This document shows, piece by piece, positions 42,727 through 54,142 of a stretch of DNA of 64,000 bases. Under the pieces are notes generated by a model. The model was given only the letters and a program-made list of their open reading frames with translations. It was not told the origin of the DNA and did not search any database. The stretch comes from Ornithodoros turicata (lineage: Eukaryota; Arthropoda; Arachnida; Ixodida; Argasidae). Position numbers and translations under genes: made by a program. The DNA lies in the NCBI RefSeq assembly GCF_037126465.1, contig NC_088201.1, forward strand, positions 79,884,273 to 79,948,272, read 5' to 3'. Each line of letters begins with the position of its first letter. Position 1 is the stretch's first letter.

Positions 42727-45378
42727 TAGGGTTGGGATCCCGGGATCCCGACGTCCCGGGATCCCGGGATCCCGGACGATTTCTCGGTCCCGAAATCCCG
42801 GGATTTTCTGACCAAAAATCCCGGGATTTCGGGATCTTAAAGCTCCCATTATGGCTTGGCATTGCTGGTGTAATGCAAGAGGTAGCTTGATGAAAACAAT
42901 GGCTCCGTAGATTCGCTCTTTGAAGCTTTCGTCCGCGAAAAGTAGCCACGGCACAGCAAAAGCTCTCATCCGTTGCGCCGGCGAGGGGCCGGTCAGCGCA
43001 CGGGGTCCCTCTGTCTTGAACTGGTGGCAACAGTCGCACCGGCGTCCGACTGTCTCGCCGACACAATCCGAGCGTCCGTGTGGTGCCTACATTGCCACTA
43101 AATGGTTGAAGCGTGACAATGTCCGCCGTTCGCTTCTTCGAAGTTCCGTCGAAGTGCAGTGACAGTAGCAGTGTATGGTTCTACTACTTACGTGCAGAAG
43201 ATGGACAATCGGCGAAATGTAAGAGATGCGACAGGGTGTTAAAGACTCTCGGTGCCTCGACGAAAGGTCTCCATACGCATCTGCTGCAACATCATATAAA
43301 CCTTCGAGTGAGGCCTGCAAACGAAGACGCCACAAAAGGAAGCCTTCCATCGACATCGAAGGTACCCAAATATTCTTCACCAACGCTTGATTCGTTTCTG
43401 GCGAGCGCGAGCACTTCGATTGAATATAGGGTAGCACGGATGGCCGCCAAGTGTGGGTTATCGTTTCATGTGATTGCTTCGTCAGAAGACATACGTGATG
43501 GCATGCGCGCTCTTGGACTGAAGTTCCCTAAGGATAAAAAAACTGTCCGTCAGTACACAATGAACTTCTACATTCAGATAAAAGATGTGTGCAAGCAGGA
43601 CCTGAAGAATGAGCTCGAAGCAGGGCGTAAACTTGCCCTGACATTAGACGAATGGACGTCGGTCAGGAACCGTAGATACATGAACATCAATGTTCATACC
43701 GCTGGTGCAAAATTCAGGAGCGGTGTTTGCTCTTGGAGTTTGGGACTCGTAAGGATCAGGTGCGCGATGCCGGCAGAACAATGCGTGGACGCCATTCGTA
43801 ACAGGCTGCTGGATTTCGGCGTCACCCTCGGCACAGATGTCGTCGGCCTTACCACAGACGGAGCGTCGGTAATGGTTAAGGTTGGAAAAATTTTGGAGCC
43901 GTTGCAGCACCAATTATGCATGGCGCATGGATTCCATCTAGCAGTCACTGATGCCTTATACGCTTTGCCGGCGAACATGTCTCGCGCGGATGAAGAGGAA
44001 AAAAGTAGTAGTTCGGAGTCGGAAACAGACGAAGAACTTGATGGTATGAGTATAATGGATGACGCAGTAGAGGTCCGGTCACCCACTCACAGGGATGATT
44101 GCATCCGGGACATCATTAATAACGTCCGTGCGGAGATCATGCGCTTCAAGCGATCTCCGAAAAGCAACGACATCTTGCAAGCTCACATCACTCAAGATCA
44201 TGGCAAGGAACAGGTGTTAGTTTTGGATTGTAAAACGAGATGGAATTCGCTTCTTGCGATGCTTGAGCGCTACCTGAAAGTACGCGACAGCGTCAGGAAA
44301 GCGCTAATTGACATAGGATCGAGAAGTGAACTTTCGGACTCAGACATCGCGTGCATAACTAGCGTAGTCGCGTGCTTGAAGCCCGTCCACCTTGCTGTTG
44401 AGGCACTTTGTCGTCGCGATGCCCACCTTCTGTCAGCAGACGCCACAATCAAATTTGTGTTCGAATGTCTAAATGAACAGGAGGGTGCTTTTTCGCGGCT
44501 ACTGAAGGAAAATATCAGAACACGCTTATGTCAACGCCGCACGATGGCATCTACGGTTCTGCAGATACTGCAGGACCCCTCTTACGGCTATCACGTCGAA
44601 CGTCTTCTCGACTCGTCTTTCAGGACCGTCACCTCCGACGCTCTCCGCATATTTCTTACAAAAGTCATACAGCGTAATGAACGCCGGGAAGAATCTACAA
44701 CAAGACTGTCTGCTTCGCCTGTCGAGCGAGAGATAGACGATATCCAGGAAGCAACTGCAGCAGTGTCAGATCCTCATGACCTCAAGAAAAAGTTGGACAA
44801 TGCAATAATGATGGCATCGGCGTCGAGTGAACGGACTGGGGCATCATCACCCAATCGCTGCACAGTGGAATCCCGCCTCCGGAAAGAAATCGGACTGTTT
44901 CGGCATGGTGGAGGAAGAGGAGCCCTTCTAGAAGAGGCAAATCTCTACCTCCGATCCATTGTCCCGACCAGCGTGGAGTCCGAAAGGATTTTCAGCTCGG
45001 CAGGAAATCTTTGCACAAAGATTCGGTCACGGCTTGACGACAGTACCTTGGACGCTCTGTGTTTCCTGAGGCCGTTTTTTGAGCAACGAGGCAGTGGTGA
45101 TAGTGCTAAAGACTGAGACTTCAGGGCTGCTTTGCTTGCGCGTGAAAGTGTTGTTTGTGGAACCTTAAAAAACCTGGAGACCAATGCGGGCAATAAAATT
45201 AACAAGCTGTTCCTTTCGTATAGCGTTAGAGAGGGCCTGCAATGTGTCATTGGACGTACGGGCTATTGCCGAAAAGGGAATTGCACAAAATCCCGGTCCC
45301 GTCCCGGGATCCCGGGATTACGATTTTCGAATCCCGAAATCCCGGGATAGCAAAAAGGCGTCGAGATTCCCTACCCTA
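42727..45378 (+). mobile_element. Complete hAT transposon (2652 bp) with perfect 8-bp duplication
   Basis: The ends are TAGGGTTGGGA and TAGGGTAGGGA (reverse complement of the right end), and the duplication is CATTTGAC. The first ~120 and last ~90 bases are filled with CCCGGGATCCCGGGA-type palindromes, which are candidate transposase-binding sites. The single gene inside is open from start to stop. All structural parts of an autonomous element are present. Confidence 0.95.
43113..45116 (+). CDS. hAT transposase, 667 aa, intact
   Basis: A single-exon frame of the usual hAT length. An N-terminal BED-type finger is visible around VWFYYLRAEDGQSAKCKRCD and HTHLLQHH (CxxC, HxxxxH). The RNase H-fold catalytic core has LTLDEWTSVRNRRYMNI (first Asp), VGLTTDGASVM (second Asp) and CKTRWNSLL (conserved RW). 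An acidic insertion (SSSSESETDEELD) lies near residue 300. The C-terminal hATC dimerisation/catalytic motif is SVESERIFSSAGNLCTKIRS (Glu). The second Met (MSAVRFF) is also a possible start. With intact ends and target duplication, the element could be mobile or recently so. hAT transposases cut and paste DNA in the nucleus. Confidence 0.95.
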   Translation: MTMSAVRFFEVPSKCSDSSSVWFYYLRAEDGQSAKCKRCDRVLKTLGASTKGLHTHLLQHHINLRVRPANEDATKGSLPSTSKVPKYSSPTLDSFLASASTSIEYRVARMAAKCGLSFHVIASSEDIRDGMRALGLKFPKDKKTVRQYTMNFYIQIKDVCKQDLKNELEAGRKLALTLDEWTSVRNRRYMNINVHTAGAKFRSGVCSWSLGLVRIRCAMPAEQCVDAIRNRLLDFGVTLGTDVVGLTTDGASVMVKVGKILEPLQHQLCMAHGFHLAVTDALYALPANMSRADEEEKSSSSESETDEELDGMSIMDDAVEVRSPTHRDDCIRDIINNVRAEIMRFKRSPKSNDILQAHITQDHGKEQVLVLDCKTRWNSLLAMLERYLKVRDSVRKALIDIGSRSELSDSDIACITSVVACLKPVHLAVEALCRRDAHLLSADATIKFVFECLNEQEGAFSRLLKENIRTRLCQRRTMASTVLQILQDPSYGYHVERLLDSSFRTVTSDALRIFLTKVIQRNERREESTTRLSASPVEREIDDIQEATAAVSDPHDLKKKLDNAIMMASASSERTGASSPNRCTVESRLRKEIGLFRHGGGRGALLEEANLYLRSIVPTSVESERIFSSAGNLCTKIRSRLDDSTLDALCFLRPFFEQRGSGDSAKD

Positions 45379-45386
45379 CATTTGAC
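45379..45386. repeat. hAT target-site duplication, right copy
   Basis: CATTTGAC, identical to the left copy. Confidence 0.95.
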
Positions 45387-45639
45387 CCATATCTGCAAAC
45401 CATTACGCGCAATTTAAATCATCCCCGGATTTTCTTAGCAGTTCAACTATTGCAATCGATTTACCCCTCATCAGCAGGGAGACGGCTAATTTCTTTAGTG
45501 GTATTTCATACTTGGGCTGACTGAGCAGGCGTATCAGTTTTCTTTTTTTTGGGGGGGGGGGGGAGGGGGCCGAACGTTATTTTGATGTTCACTGTAGCTT
45601 TTTTTCCGTGTTAGCGCTGAAAAGCAAATTTGGCTGTGA

Positions 45640-45895
45640 GCGGCGTACAGACGTAGACAGATGGAGAGAGGACAGCACGAGCAGAGTACAGAGGGGTTAG
45701 TACGCGTCCTAGGCCGACTTCAGGGAGAACTGTGCTGACACTCGTCTACAGTAAATCTGCTGGAAATCCAATGGAAAACCTTAGACAGCACAGCCGGTGG
45801 TAGGATTCGAACTCAGCAGCTCCCAGTCTTTAGTGCGATCTTGGCTACCAGCAACGAGGGGACGCTCTTACCCATTCATCCCAGCGAGACAGAGA
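45640..45895 (-). repeat. tRNA-derived (Ruka-like) SINE, diverged
   Basis: Same organisation as the 3615-3895 copy. It shares AGATGGAGAGAGGACAGCA, GGCCGACTTCAGGGAGAACT, TTAGACAGCACAGCCGG and TAGGATTCGAACTC (complement of the B box). Confidence 0.85.
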
Positions 45896-48365
45896 GGGAA
45901 TAGAATGCTCAACCGCCTTGGGGTCATTCCATTTTAAATCGACCAAGGTCGGCCGGTGACATTTGTTAATTTCAGTGAAGAAAAAAACAGCAACTATATT
46001 TGTTGGAAACGACCTTCAGCGAAGACGAAAGCAGGTACTCGCTGCTTCCTACGATCAGCCAGTCCGCAGATGGAGAGGGGGTAGACTGCGCCGTCTGCGC
46101 GACGTGACTTTTTCTCGTGAATCTGCAGCCCTACTGACGCCATTTCATTCGCGTCACAACCCTCATGGCTGGCACGCGTAAAGTCTGGACACTCTAGTAT
46201 ACCTGTACAGAGTGTAAACGATCACACTGTAAAAGGAAGCTGAAGAAAGAATGCCGCAATCGGCAGATATGTCACAAAATAGTACATTTATTAGCGCTCC
46301 TAGCTCCTCGTCGGCAGGTCGGATATCCCTAAATGACATATATTTTTAATGAGAAATATTTCCTCTATCGTTCAATATACAGAACACCTTTCTACCACGT
46401 TTTGTTGCCGAAAGAGATATCAGTAAAGTTAGGTGAGATGAGAAAATTGCCGATGTTTGGTATGGCTGCCCCAGCCGCTGCAATACTTATTCGAATAATT
46501 TTGCGGTTACTGAAAGGCCAACGTATGCCCCAAATGTAGCTGCAAAAATATGTTGCACTATTTTATTAGGGTGAACGCAGCGAATTTTTCTCTCAGCCCA
46601 GGTCTTGCATTTGCGGCCTTGCACTCCCACTGCTCTTTCGAGTGGCACGCCATTGAGCGGTTCCCATTTCGCAGGGCCTCGGTCTCCCTGATGTAGCACT
46701 GATTCCCACGGCTGGCACTTATTTGTGGACATGTCCACATCGGCATTCTTATTTACGCAAAACCCCTTGATATGCTGTTGCGGGACCAATGGATGGCGTT
46801 ATGCCGCAGCGACTGGGAGTTGAGTACTGACTGGCGATATGTACCTAATTATAGCAATAACATTTGCAACAATTTTGACAATACTGTACAGGGTGTAATA
46901 AAAACAAAAGCTATACTCTTGAGATCTAAAAATAAGCCTGTGGCGATGAAACTCCCCACTGTCCAAGGTCGAAAATAAAGTTGTTGTTGTTGTTGTTGTT
47001 GTTAAGCCCGTTGAGACTCCTGTTTCTTTTTCTTTCTTTTTTTTCCTTGGACGAAACAGCATCGAACGTGTAAAGTCCATCAAGATCGTGGGAGTATATT
47101 TCTCTGAAAACGTATCCTGGGACCGCAGTGTATCCAACGTCAAATAAAACATTTCTAAACCAATTGGGCTTATGAACCGTTATCGCCATGTTCTGCCTCA
47201 AAAGGTTTTAAATTGTTATATATAATTCTCTTATCTTTCCTACGTTTCTTCACGGCCACTTGCCGTGACTTCCTTATTGCTTGTAGTCTTTTGCGCCACG
47301 TGTCAGTGCAATATCAACGTACTATTAGTATCTCAGAAGAACGTTGCTGATGGCAGTGATACCCAAAGTTTATTTAGCGCACTTAGGACTATGAAAATAA
47401 CGAGCTTCCATAGAATCTACTCAGAATCTACTTGGTAGCACTGAAGAATAACCAACTTGCATTGTCACTGTTTTCTTTGGAGCGACATCTGTTACATCGC
47501 ACCCGGTGTATCGCACGCTGGAAAATTCCCGCCTCTAAGACTAGGTATGCCGATCAACTGTTATCTTGTACATTGTCAAAAACACTAAACAATCTTTCGA
47601 GCAACGAAGTAAATGTTGAAAGCATTTCAATACCTTTGTGCCCATCATTTTATTAACTCCACAGTGCTTTGTGTTTTTTTTTTCGCCTCTTCCTTTCTTT
47701 CTTTCTTTTTTTGTTCCGTTCTTATGTTTCTGCTTGCTGGCATATCGTTTGCTTAGGTACCTAGCGCTTTCTCATGTTCTGTTTGCTTAGTTTTGCTATA
47801 TGTTGTCAAGTGGGTAGTTATGACCTCTTGAACAGATTAAAACTATCAAATTGTTTCATATTGTCCTGCCAACAGAAGTGAAATATTGGGACTGTGCCCT
47901 CGTCAAGTGGCCAACATGGCTGCTTTTTGGTCTCGTCCCTGCGTGTTGCTTGACGTGGTGTAATTGAATAAAGAATTAAATTGAACTGAATTAAAATCCG
48001 AGAAGTACGCGCTGTTACGCTAGCGGTGCGCTGCTGAGCAGAGAATCGGAGTGGGAGTTCATTGGAGGAACGCGACGACCAGAACGCTAAAACGTGAACG
48101 GGGCGATGTGTACGATAGCGTGAGCCCGTTCTGTGAGAAAACGAGCGTAAGCGCAAACCGCTGCACGCAAGCGTAAACGCAGCAGTGTGAACCAGCTTTT
48201 AGAAACCAGAAACATTCGGGAACGTGAAGGTCGCTGGGGCATACGGAATAATCTTGAATCCTGGCATATCAAAAGAAACAATGATTGCAGGAATAAACAC
48301 CCAGACCCGTTTCCGAATTGCTACGCCACCCTCTTCAATAAACAATCGACAATCCAACATGTTAA
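45896..48365. repeat. Unclassified DNA with (TTG)n microsatellite and a repeat tail
   Basis: A TTG microsatellite lies at 46980-47002, pyrimidine-rich CTTT repeats near 47690-47710 and a G-tract-like run near 45550. At about 47860-47990 there is a repeat tail ending TTGAATAAAGAATTAAATTG whose complement contains a hammerhead-like TTGACGAGGGCACAGTCCC segment. The minus frame 46487-46789 (100 codons) is open but unrecognised. Confidence 0.4.
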
Positions 48366-48730
48366 GGGGGTGCAACACCCTCCTGGCTCAATGGCATTCC
48401 TCATGCATTTTTCAAACCGCATAACTCCGCAAGGAGTTGCTCAATTTGCATAAAATAGGTCTTGCATTGGAGATTTCATGGGTTCTAGTACGTAATGGTG
48501 CCAGAAATTCATCTTTTGTGTTGGAAATTTTTTCGCAGACGTCGGAAATTGCGTTTCGCGCTTCCTTTAAATTTGTTGGCTGGTCACAAAATAAATAGAC
48601 CTAAGGTGAGAATTTTTTTAATCCCATTAAGTACTAGAAAAATATATCTAAAATCAATATGTCCCGAAAGAATTTGTTTATGTCGAAGCATAGAGTTGCT
48701 ACACGGATTCTTGTGAGCAGTGGTTAGCGA

Positions 48731-49573
48731 ATGCTGACTCGCTGGGATTTTGGCTGTGCGCGGTGGTGCCATCTATCTGCATGCCACAGAAATCTGCACA
48801 AGTGGGAAAAACCGGATGAATTGTCACAATCTGTCTTTTCGCATGTGATAATAAATGGAGTGTGGACGCGCAGCTGTCGCTCGTTATCTCGGAATCCTTC
48901 GTTCCGTGGTTGTGCTGTGCCTGCCAGTCACGGTTTTACGCATAGCAGGAAACCTGTCTGCGGAAGACGGAAGAGACGCAAAGAACAGACCCTGAAATTC
49001 TACAAGAGAAGGCATCTGGATAATCTTCAAGTAGTACCAGACTCTCACGAATCAAGCAATCTTTCATCGAGAGCTAGCAGAAGCGACGGTACGCAAGACG
49101 TGTCTGCAGGAACGTCCGGAAACGGACCCAGTGTTGTTGAAGGGCGAAGCATTGTGGACAATATGCACTTGTTCAACTAATTTCAAGCTCTGAGAATCCA
49201 CAGCCCATTCAACTGCACACTTGCTGTCATGAAGATAACGTCAGAGAACAGAAATGGATTGCGGAGCAAAATTAGGCTGCAATGCAAAATGTGCTTGCTG
49301 AAGGCCGTTGCAGCTACTGAGGGCCAACCAGATCGTATGTCAGATCGTATGGACGTGAACAGAGTAGCTGTATCCAATGTGATATCCACTAGGGCTGGGT
49401 ATACTTTGAGCGGTTCTATAATGATTAGCTCCATCCAGAGCTTGTTGACCCACGCATACGACGCAGTATGCCGATCAGGGACCCTGACTACAAGAAGAAA
49501 CACAACACGCAGGAGGGGTCTTCGTAGTGCAACCATTTCGTCAGACTGTGTATATTCATACTGTTGTGTATAG
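48731..49573 (+). pseudogene. Transposase remnant of the TTAA element
   Basis: Two adjacent plus frames (48731-49180, stop, 49181-49573) run together. The first ends with RSIVDNMHLFN, and the second has ALRIHSPFNCTLAVMKITSE, LRSKIRLQCKMC and VNRVAVSNVISTRAGYTL. These recall the start of the Mutator-like PF20700 domain (...C.L........G....L...C..C...VN..AV.....G.G). An in-frame stop (TAA at 49180), a GCAACTGAGG-adjacent partial repeat (CAGATCGTATG twice) and the loss of downstream motifs make it a remnant. The identification is tentative. Confidence 0.45.
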
Positions 49574-51823
49574 TATATGCACAATAATTCCCTTTCCGTC
49601 ACAGTGCTCTGCATAGCTGTGCTTGCAGTTGACCCCAATGTGGCCTTCATCATCTAAAATCCAAGTTACCGGATCCATTGGCCGAAGCCTCTGCTCCGCC
49701 TGTGGTGTCATGACGAACATCAGCACATTCCCGTGGAGCGTGGACAGCGTCACACTGAGTGACACTGTACCCTAGCTGACTTATCATTATCACAGGAAGC
49801 TTAATTCATGTATGTTTGTGTGTCCGTGGTGCTTCTGGTGTCCATTGGGTACTGTTTATTATAAGCTTATCTCTTGTATTCATCTTTTAGACTGCCCCCA
49901 GAACCCTTGTGCGAACAAACTCAGATCAGCCACAGGTGTCTCCGATTCTCATAATCAGCTGTCCGTTTTTTATCTACGCATAGTTGAGCTCTTCTTAGTC
50001 GTTATGCCGCTTAACTGAAATATGCGCATCCTGCACAACGCTGCACTTGGTCAGCTTATCCGCCCCCCCTTTTGTGTGCGGCAGTCGCATCCTGTTATAG
50101 ACAACACTCAAATGTTACATTGTCTTGAACTGTCCTTGTGGATTAGGACGTGCTGTATGAGGGATGCGTGAGTTTCAGTGAAATAACACAGCGTTCACAT
50201 GCCTGCTTAGCTAAGCAGGTGCAAGCTAAACGCGTGTGTTGAAACGTGTGTTGAAACGCTGTGTGTTGAAAAGAAAACTAGTTTTCTTTTCATGGGGTAA
50301 AATACAACAGGGAACGATTACACTTATGTGCCACAGGTGACAGTTCTATACAATTGCGATGTTCTTAATTCTGTGTACTAAAACATCTGGCAGCGAACAG
50401 TTTGGCTGGCAGTTAAAACATTGGTGTAGAACGTGGCCTAGAACTTGGTATAGAACTTCGCGTACGCCAGATCGCCCTTCTCCAGGTGAGGGAACGGAGG
50501 GACCTGTTGCAAGTACGATGGCCGATGGTCAGCGTCCGCGTCTCATTGGTCACAATTTGTGCACTGAGCTCGCCTTAGAAATTCCAGTGCACAACTGTTA
50601 ATGCATGCCACCTCGTTACAAAAGCATCTGGCTATCAAGTCATCCGGTTGTTACGCACATTGAAGAACTCACGGTTTTACGCATAGCAGGAAACCTGTCT
50701 GCGGAAGACGGAGACAGGTTTTTTTTTTTTACAAGGAATAGCAAGTCGACTTCTGCCTGGCTGACCTTTCCTTTTTACCTGCCTCTGTTTTTTTTTCGTA
50801 ATAAACATATCCCCCCCCCCTGGTTGTTACAGCGATGCCCACCAATGGCGACCAGCCACCTGCCCGACGCCCCCGCACGTTGTAAAATCCACCACCAGCA
50901 CTATACCGCTGTCACTGTGCTCGTGAAGATAACTACCGCCGCTGTCATATGCAGCTTCATTCCCTTCTTTTTAGACTTCGTGTACAAATATGAGTGTCGA
51001 ACTTGTGGCGTCGGCGTAAATGAGTCGACAACAGCACTGCCAACTATACTGAGACACTCATCACTATTCAGGTGATCAGATGCCGTCAAAACTGTGAATG
51101 AACGCTATGTAAGACCGCACCGCCGACTACACAACTTGGCTCGTCTTTACCGATCACACTGACCCAAAAATACAGTGCCAGTGTCAAAGTACCGTGATAT
51201 CACAGAACAGTCCACAATAATTTTATAGGACAGTGCACTGATAATCTGGGGCTGACGATGGTGCAGTAATTTTGCTGTTCACGAAATGATCCCGACGATT
51301 CTGAATACACAGACGCACATGTAAGCTTGCCATGAATTTCATGAAGTCATTGGAGCACCCGCAAGCCATACCACTCCATTGCTTTCACAATAGGCCAGCA
51401 ACTGTTTTTCAAATTAATGTAGATGGTCTGCGCAATCAGCTACTGCTCTTTCTTTTTCTTCTTCTCTTTTTCTTGTTTCTCCGCGGTTCCACAACGAGTG
51501 TTGGAAACATTTGGTGTGTTCGCGAGATTCTGTTGAATGAAATTGTCGATCCGTCTGCTATCACACGCACAAATAACAGATAACACGCGGACGCTGTTCT
51601 CAAGGTGATGAAGGCAAGCTAGAGGTCGAAGGTAAAGAACAAAGCAAGAGGAAAAGAGTGCATTGTAATCCTTTCCGCTGATATGGTGGATCAGTCGTGT
51701 AATGTAACATGTAACTGTCTGCCGCCGTAGTACCAGGAGCCGCCGCAGTGAACGCTAGGTATTCAATTAGATCGTCCTATGCTCCATCTATTGAGAGGAA
51801 TTGACGAAACGCGGAGGGTGTTG

Positions 51824-52825
51824 CCAAGGTATATCTAAACTGGTAGTGAAAACAAGCGAAAATACTAAATCAGACCCATCGACAAGGCTACCATCATGAG
51901 GCGCGAGCGATCCTGGGTGTTGACAATAGAGCTACGATCGTAAACACAAAAACTTTAGAACGTGGGCATGGGTTGTGTGCGTACTAATAGGTTATTCATA
52001 ATTTCAATGTAGAAAAAACTTTCTGTTGCCCCATTCGTGCACCTATACGAAATCATCTACCACCCGAGTACGTTTCCGTATCCTGCTCCTTTGCGCATGT
52101 GTCACAGTGGGCGTGTTTACCCGTGCATCTCTGTATCCGTGCCGTGTGTCCGTGCGTTGTAATGCGGAGTTCGTATACTTTTTGGGTTAAACAGGTAGCG
52201 ACGTTGATATCTCGGAGCTGTAGGCCAAGATTAACACGTGTGAACTGATGAATACAATGCATCCCCTGTTGCTGGGCCCGCGAAAAAAAAAATCATGGGA
52301 CGAGCGGCCATGATAGCGTGAGTATTAGCAGGAATCAGCTGTGCACCAACGATGTCATGTTTTGTTGCAATGGCCACTCATTGAATAAATGCAAACGTCT
52401 AATCACTGCGTGTGCGTATTGCTCTAGGTGAGAAATGGAGCCTAAGTGAATTTCCTCGTTTCTATGTGATATCACGGTGCCCTTCTGTTTGGAGTTGTCA
52501 AGATATGTGATAACTATATATGTATTTCGTATTGATATGTTTCAGTAAACCTGATGCGATTTATTTTTTCTGTGTTCTCGTCTGGTACTCTTGCACGGGT
52601 GAGGAAAAGGGAATACAACGCAAACGAAGTGCGCTAACGAAAACGTGCCATAGCCAATTATGCACTACTTATTATTCATACTGCTGACGTCACCTCTGAC
52701 GCCATTTATTTACAATCGTAGTAGTTCGCGCAACGGATGGATGGCGCTACCCGTCTCTATCGTGGCGTCATTCTGAAGACACAGGGGCTTATGGGAGTTC
52801 CGCTACCTGTTTAGATATACCTTGG
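51824..52825. mobile_element. 1.0-kb MITE nested in the TTAA element
   Basis: The inverted ends are CCAAGGTATATCTAAACTGG and CCAAGGTATATCTAAACAGG (reverse complement of the right end). TGTTG is duplicated at 51819-51823 and 52826-52830. Its precise removal rebuilds the outer element's terminus. The interior has no recognised coding sequence; the frame 52053-52262 is unremarkable. Confidence 0.88.
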
Positions 52826-52837
52826 TGTTGCACCCCC

Positions 52838-54142
52838 TTAAACAACTCAGGAGAAAGATGCTGACGTCAGGATTCCAGAGTTCCTGAGATTCGATGCTTG
52901 ATTTCATGGATTCTGGGCGTTATGTGATTGTGTCGTGCATGTTTGCAGTCTGCCTCGGCTAATTCTCGTTGTTTAACAGACATGTGATTCTCGACAACTT
53001 CATTCTGAGGATAAGGCCCGCATGGGTTTCGTAACGTCAATTATTTTACTTTTTGTGGTGTTGTAACTTTGTGTAGTCCAGTGCGGGTCTTCAACATTTC
53101 AAATACAGATGTTGCATTCACTAGTTTAATTCAATAATGTTTAACGGGGCTTCTCTTATACAGCCCACACGGGAAATAAAAAAATGAAGGACGATTAATG
53201 TAATTAATTCGCCCGTTGACGTTGACGTCCAACTTCCGCCGCGCGCTAGTCCACTGGTCAATTCCAGATGCATTTTTTTCGCCTGGTCCAGACAACCACA
53301 GATATCCGCAATCGCGGACGGAAACAGAGTATTACTGCACGCAGAGCTAAGGAGAGACTCCCACATGTCAGGCACCTGTAACGTGTTCCTGTTGGTTTGC
53401 AAGAATTACGTAGCTAGGATTCAAAACGGCACTTCGTACTTTCTCGCTTGCGGACCTGCGTCTGCGTGTTGGCTCGACGGTTTCATTTGAACTGTGGGCA
53501 ACTGCGCAATGTGGGCAACTGTGGGCAATGTGGGCAACTGCGCGAATTGACGGCTTGATGAAGTCATCTTTTATTGAAAAAGTTGTGCGCAACAGGCTTA
53601 CTCGTGTGTTATGATGTGTCTCTGAACCTGTTGTACTGTTGCTCGACCCAGATATCGGCTAGTCTATCAGATTTCGGAATGATGTCGTTTGGTGAAGCCA
53701 CGGTGAACCCGTCCGGTTTCGAACACAGTGGCAACAAAGGTAAACGTGCAGCGTACGTACTTTTCTTCGCTGGGACTACTCGACGTATTACGTGACGAAA
53801 GGACATGGCCATGTAAATCTTCCTCGTTATTAGGAATCGACTGTGTGTGTGCGTGCTTTACAACCTTGAACTTGATCACAGTGTGTTAGCAAACGCGACA
53901 GTTAGGGCGCTTATTCATGTTTTAGGCGTGCGAGCCAGCGTGATGCGTCAATAAATGTCTGTTTTGGCCAGAACATTTCAGAGTTGTTTTCCAGTTATTT
54001 TGGGATCACGGCACGGTTGACATGAAAGCCAGTAGGAGTCGATGGGAGCCGGGAACGGCCGAACGGGAACGCTCCTGGCTGGATGGTTGAGGGAGCTAAG
54101 GACACATTCTGATTGACCACAGGCGCAGTGTTGTGTGAAATA
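52838..54142. repeat. Unclassified DNA; repeat end with hammerhead-like core near 52985-53105
   Basis: CATTCTGAGGATAAGGCCCG, CATGGGTTTCGTAACGTC and ACTTTTTGTGGTGTTGTAAC form a plus-strand copy of the repeat at 29105-28985. The motif GCAACTGTGGGCAATGTGGG repeats irregularly at 53497-53545. The remaining short frames are unrecognised. Confidence 0.4.

Larger units (their letters stand above)
48366..52837. mobile_element. Kolobok-like TTAA element (4.5 kb) with a nested MITE
   Basis: The ends are GGGGGTGCAACACC, both flanked by TTAA (48362-48365, 52838-52841). When the nested 51824-52825 element and one TGTTG copy are removed, the right terminus extends to a full match of GGGGGTGCAACACCCTCC, which confirms both borders. 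Coding remnants resemble the Mutator-like (PF20700) domain seen in TTAA-targeting tick transposons. Kolobok is preferred over piggyBac on that basis only. Confidence 0.75.

Noticed and set aside
43694..44086. 130-aa minus-strand frame
   Set aside because: Shadow of the hAT transposase gene.
45545..45566. G-run as a regulatory quadruplex
   Set aside because: Single homopolymer tract next to repeat DNA, with no promoter or gene nearby. Treated as low complexity.
46487..46789. 100-aa minus-strand frame
   Set aside because: No recognisable motif, splice context or repeat relation. Length is within chance expectation.
49183..49653. 156-aa minus-strand frame
   Set aside because: Overlaps the plus-strand transposase-like remnant and reads as its complement. 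No independent support.
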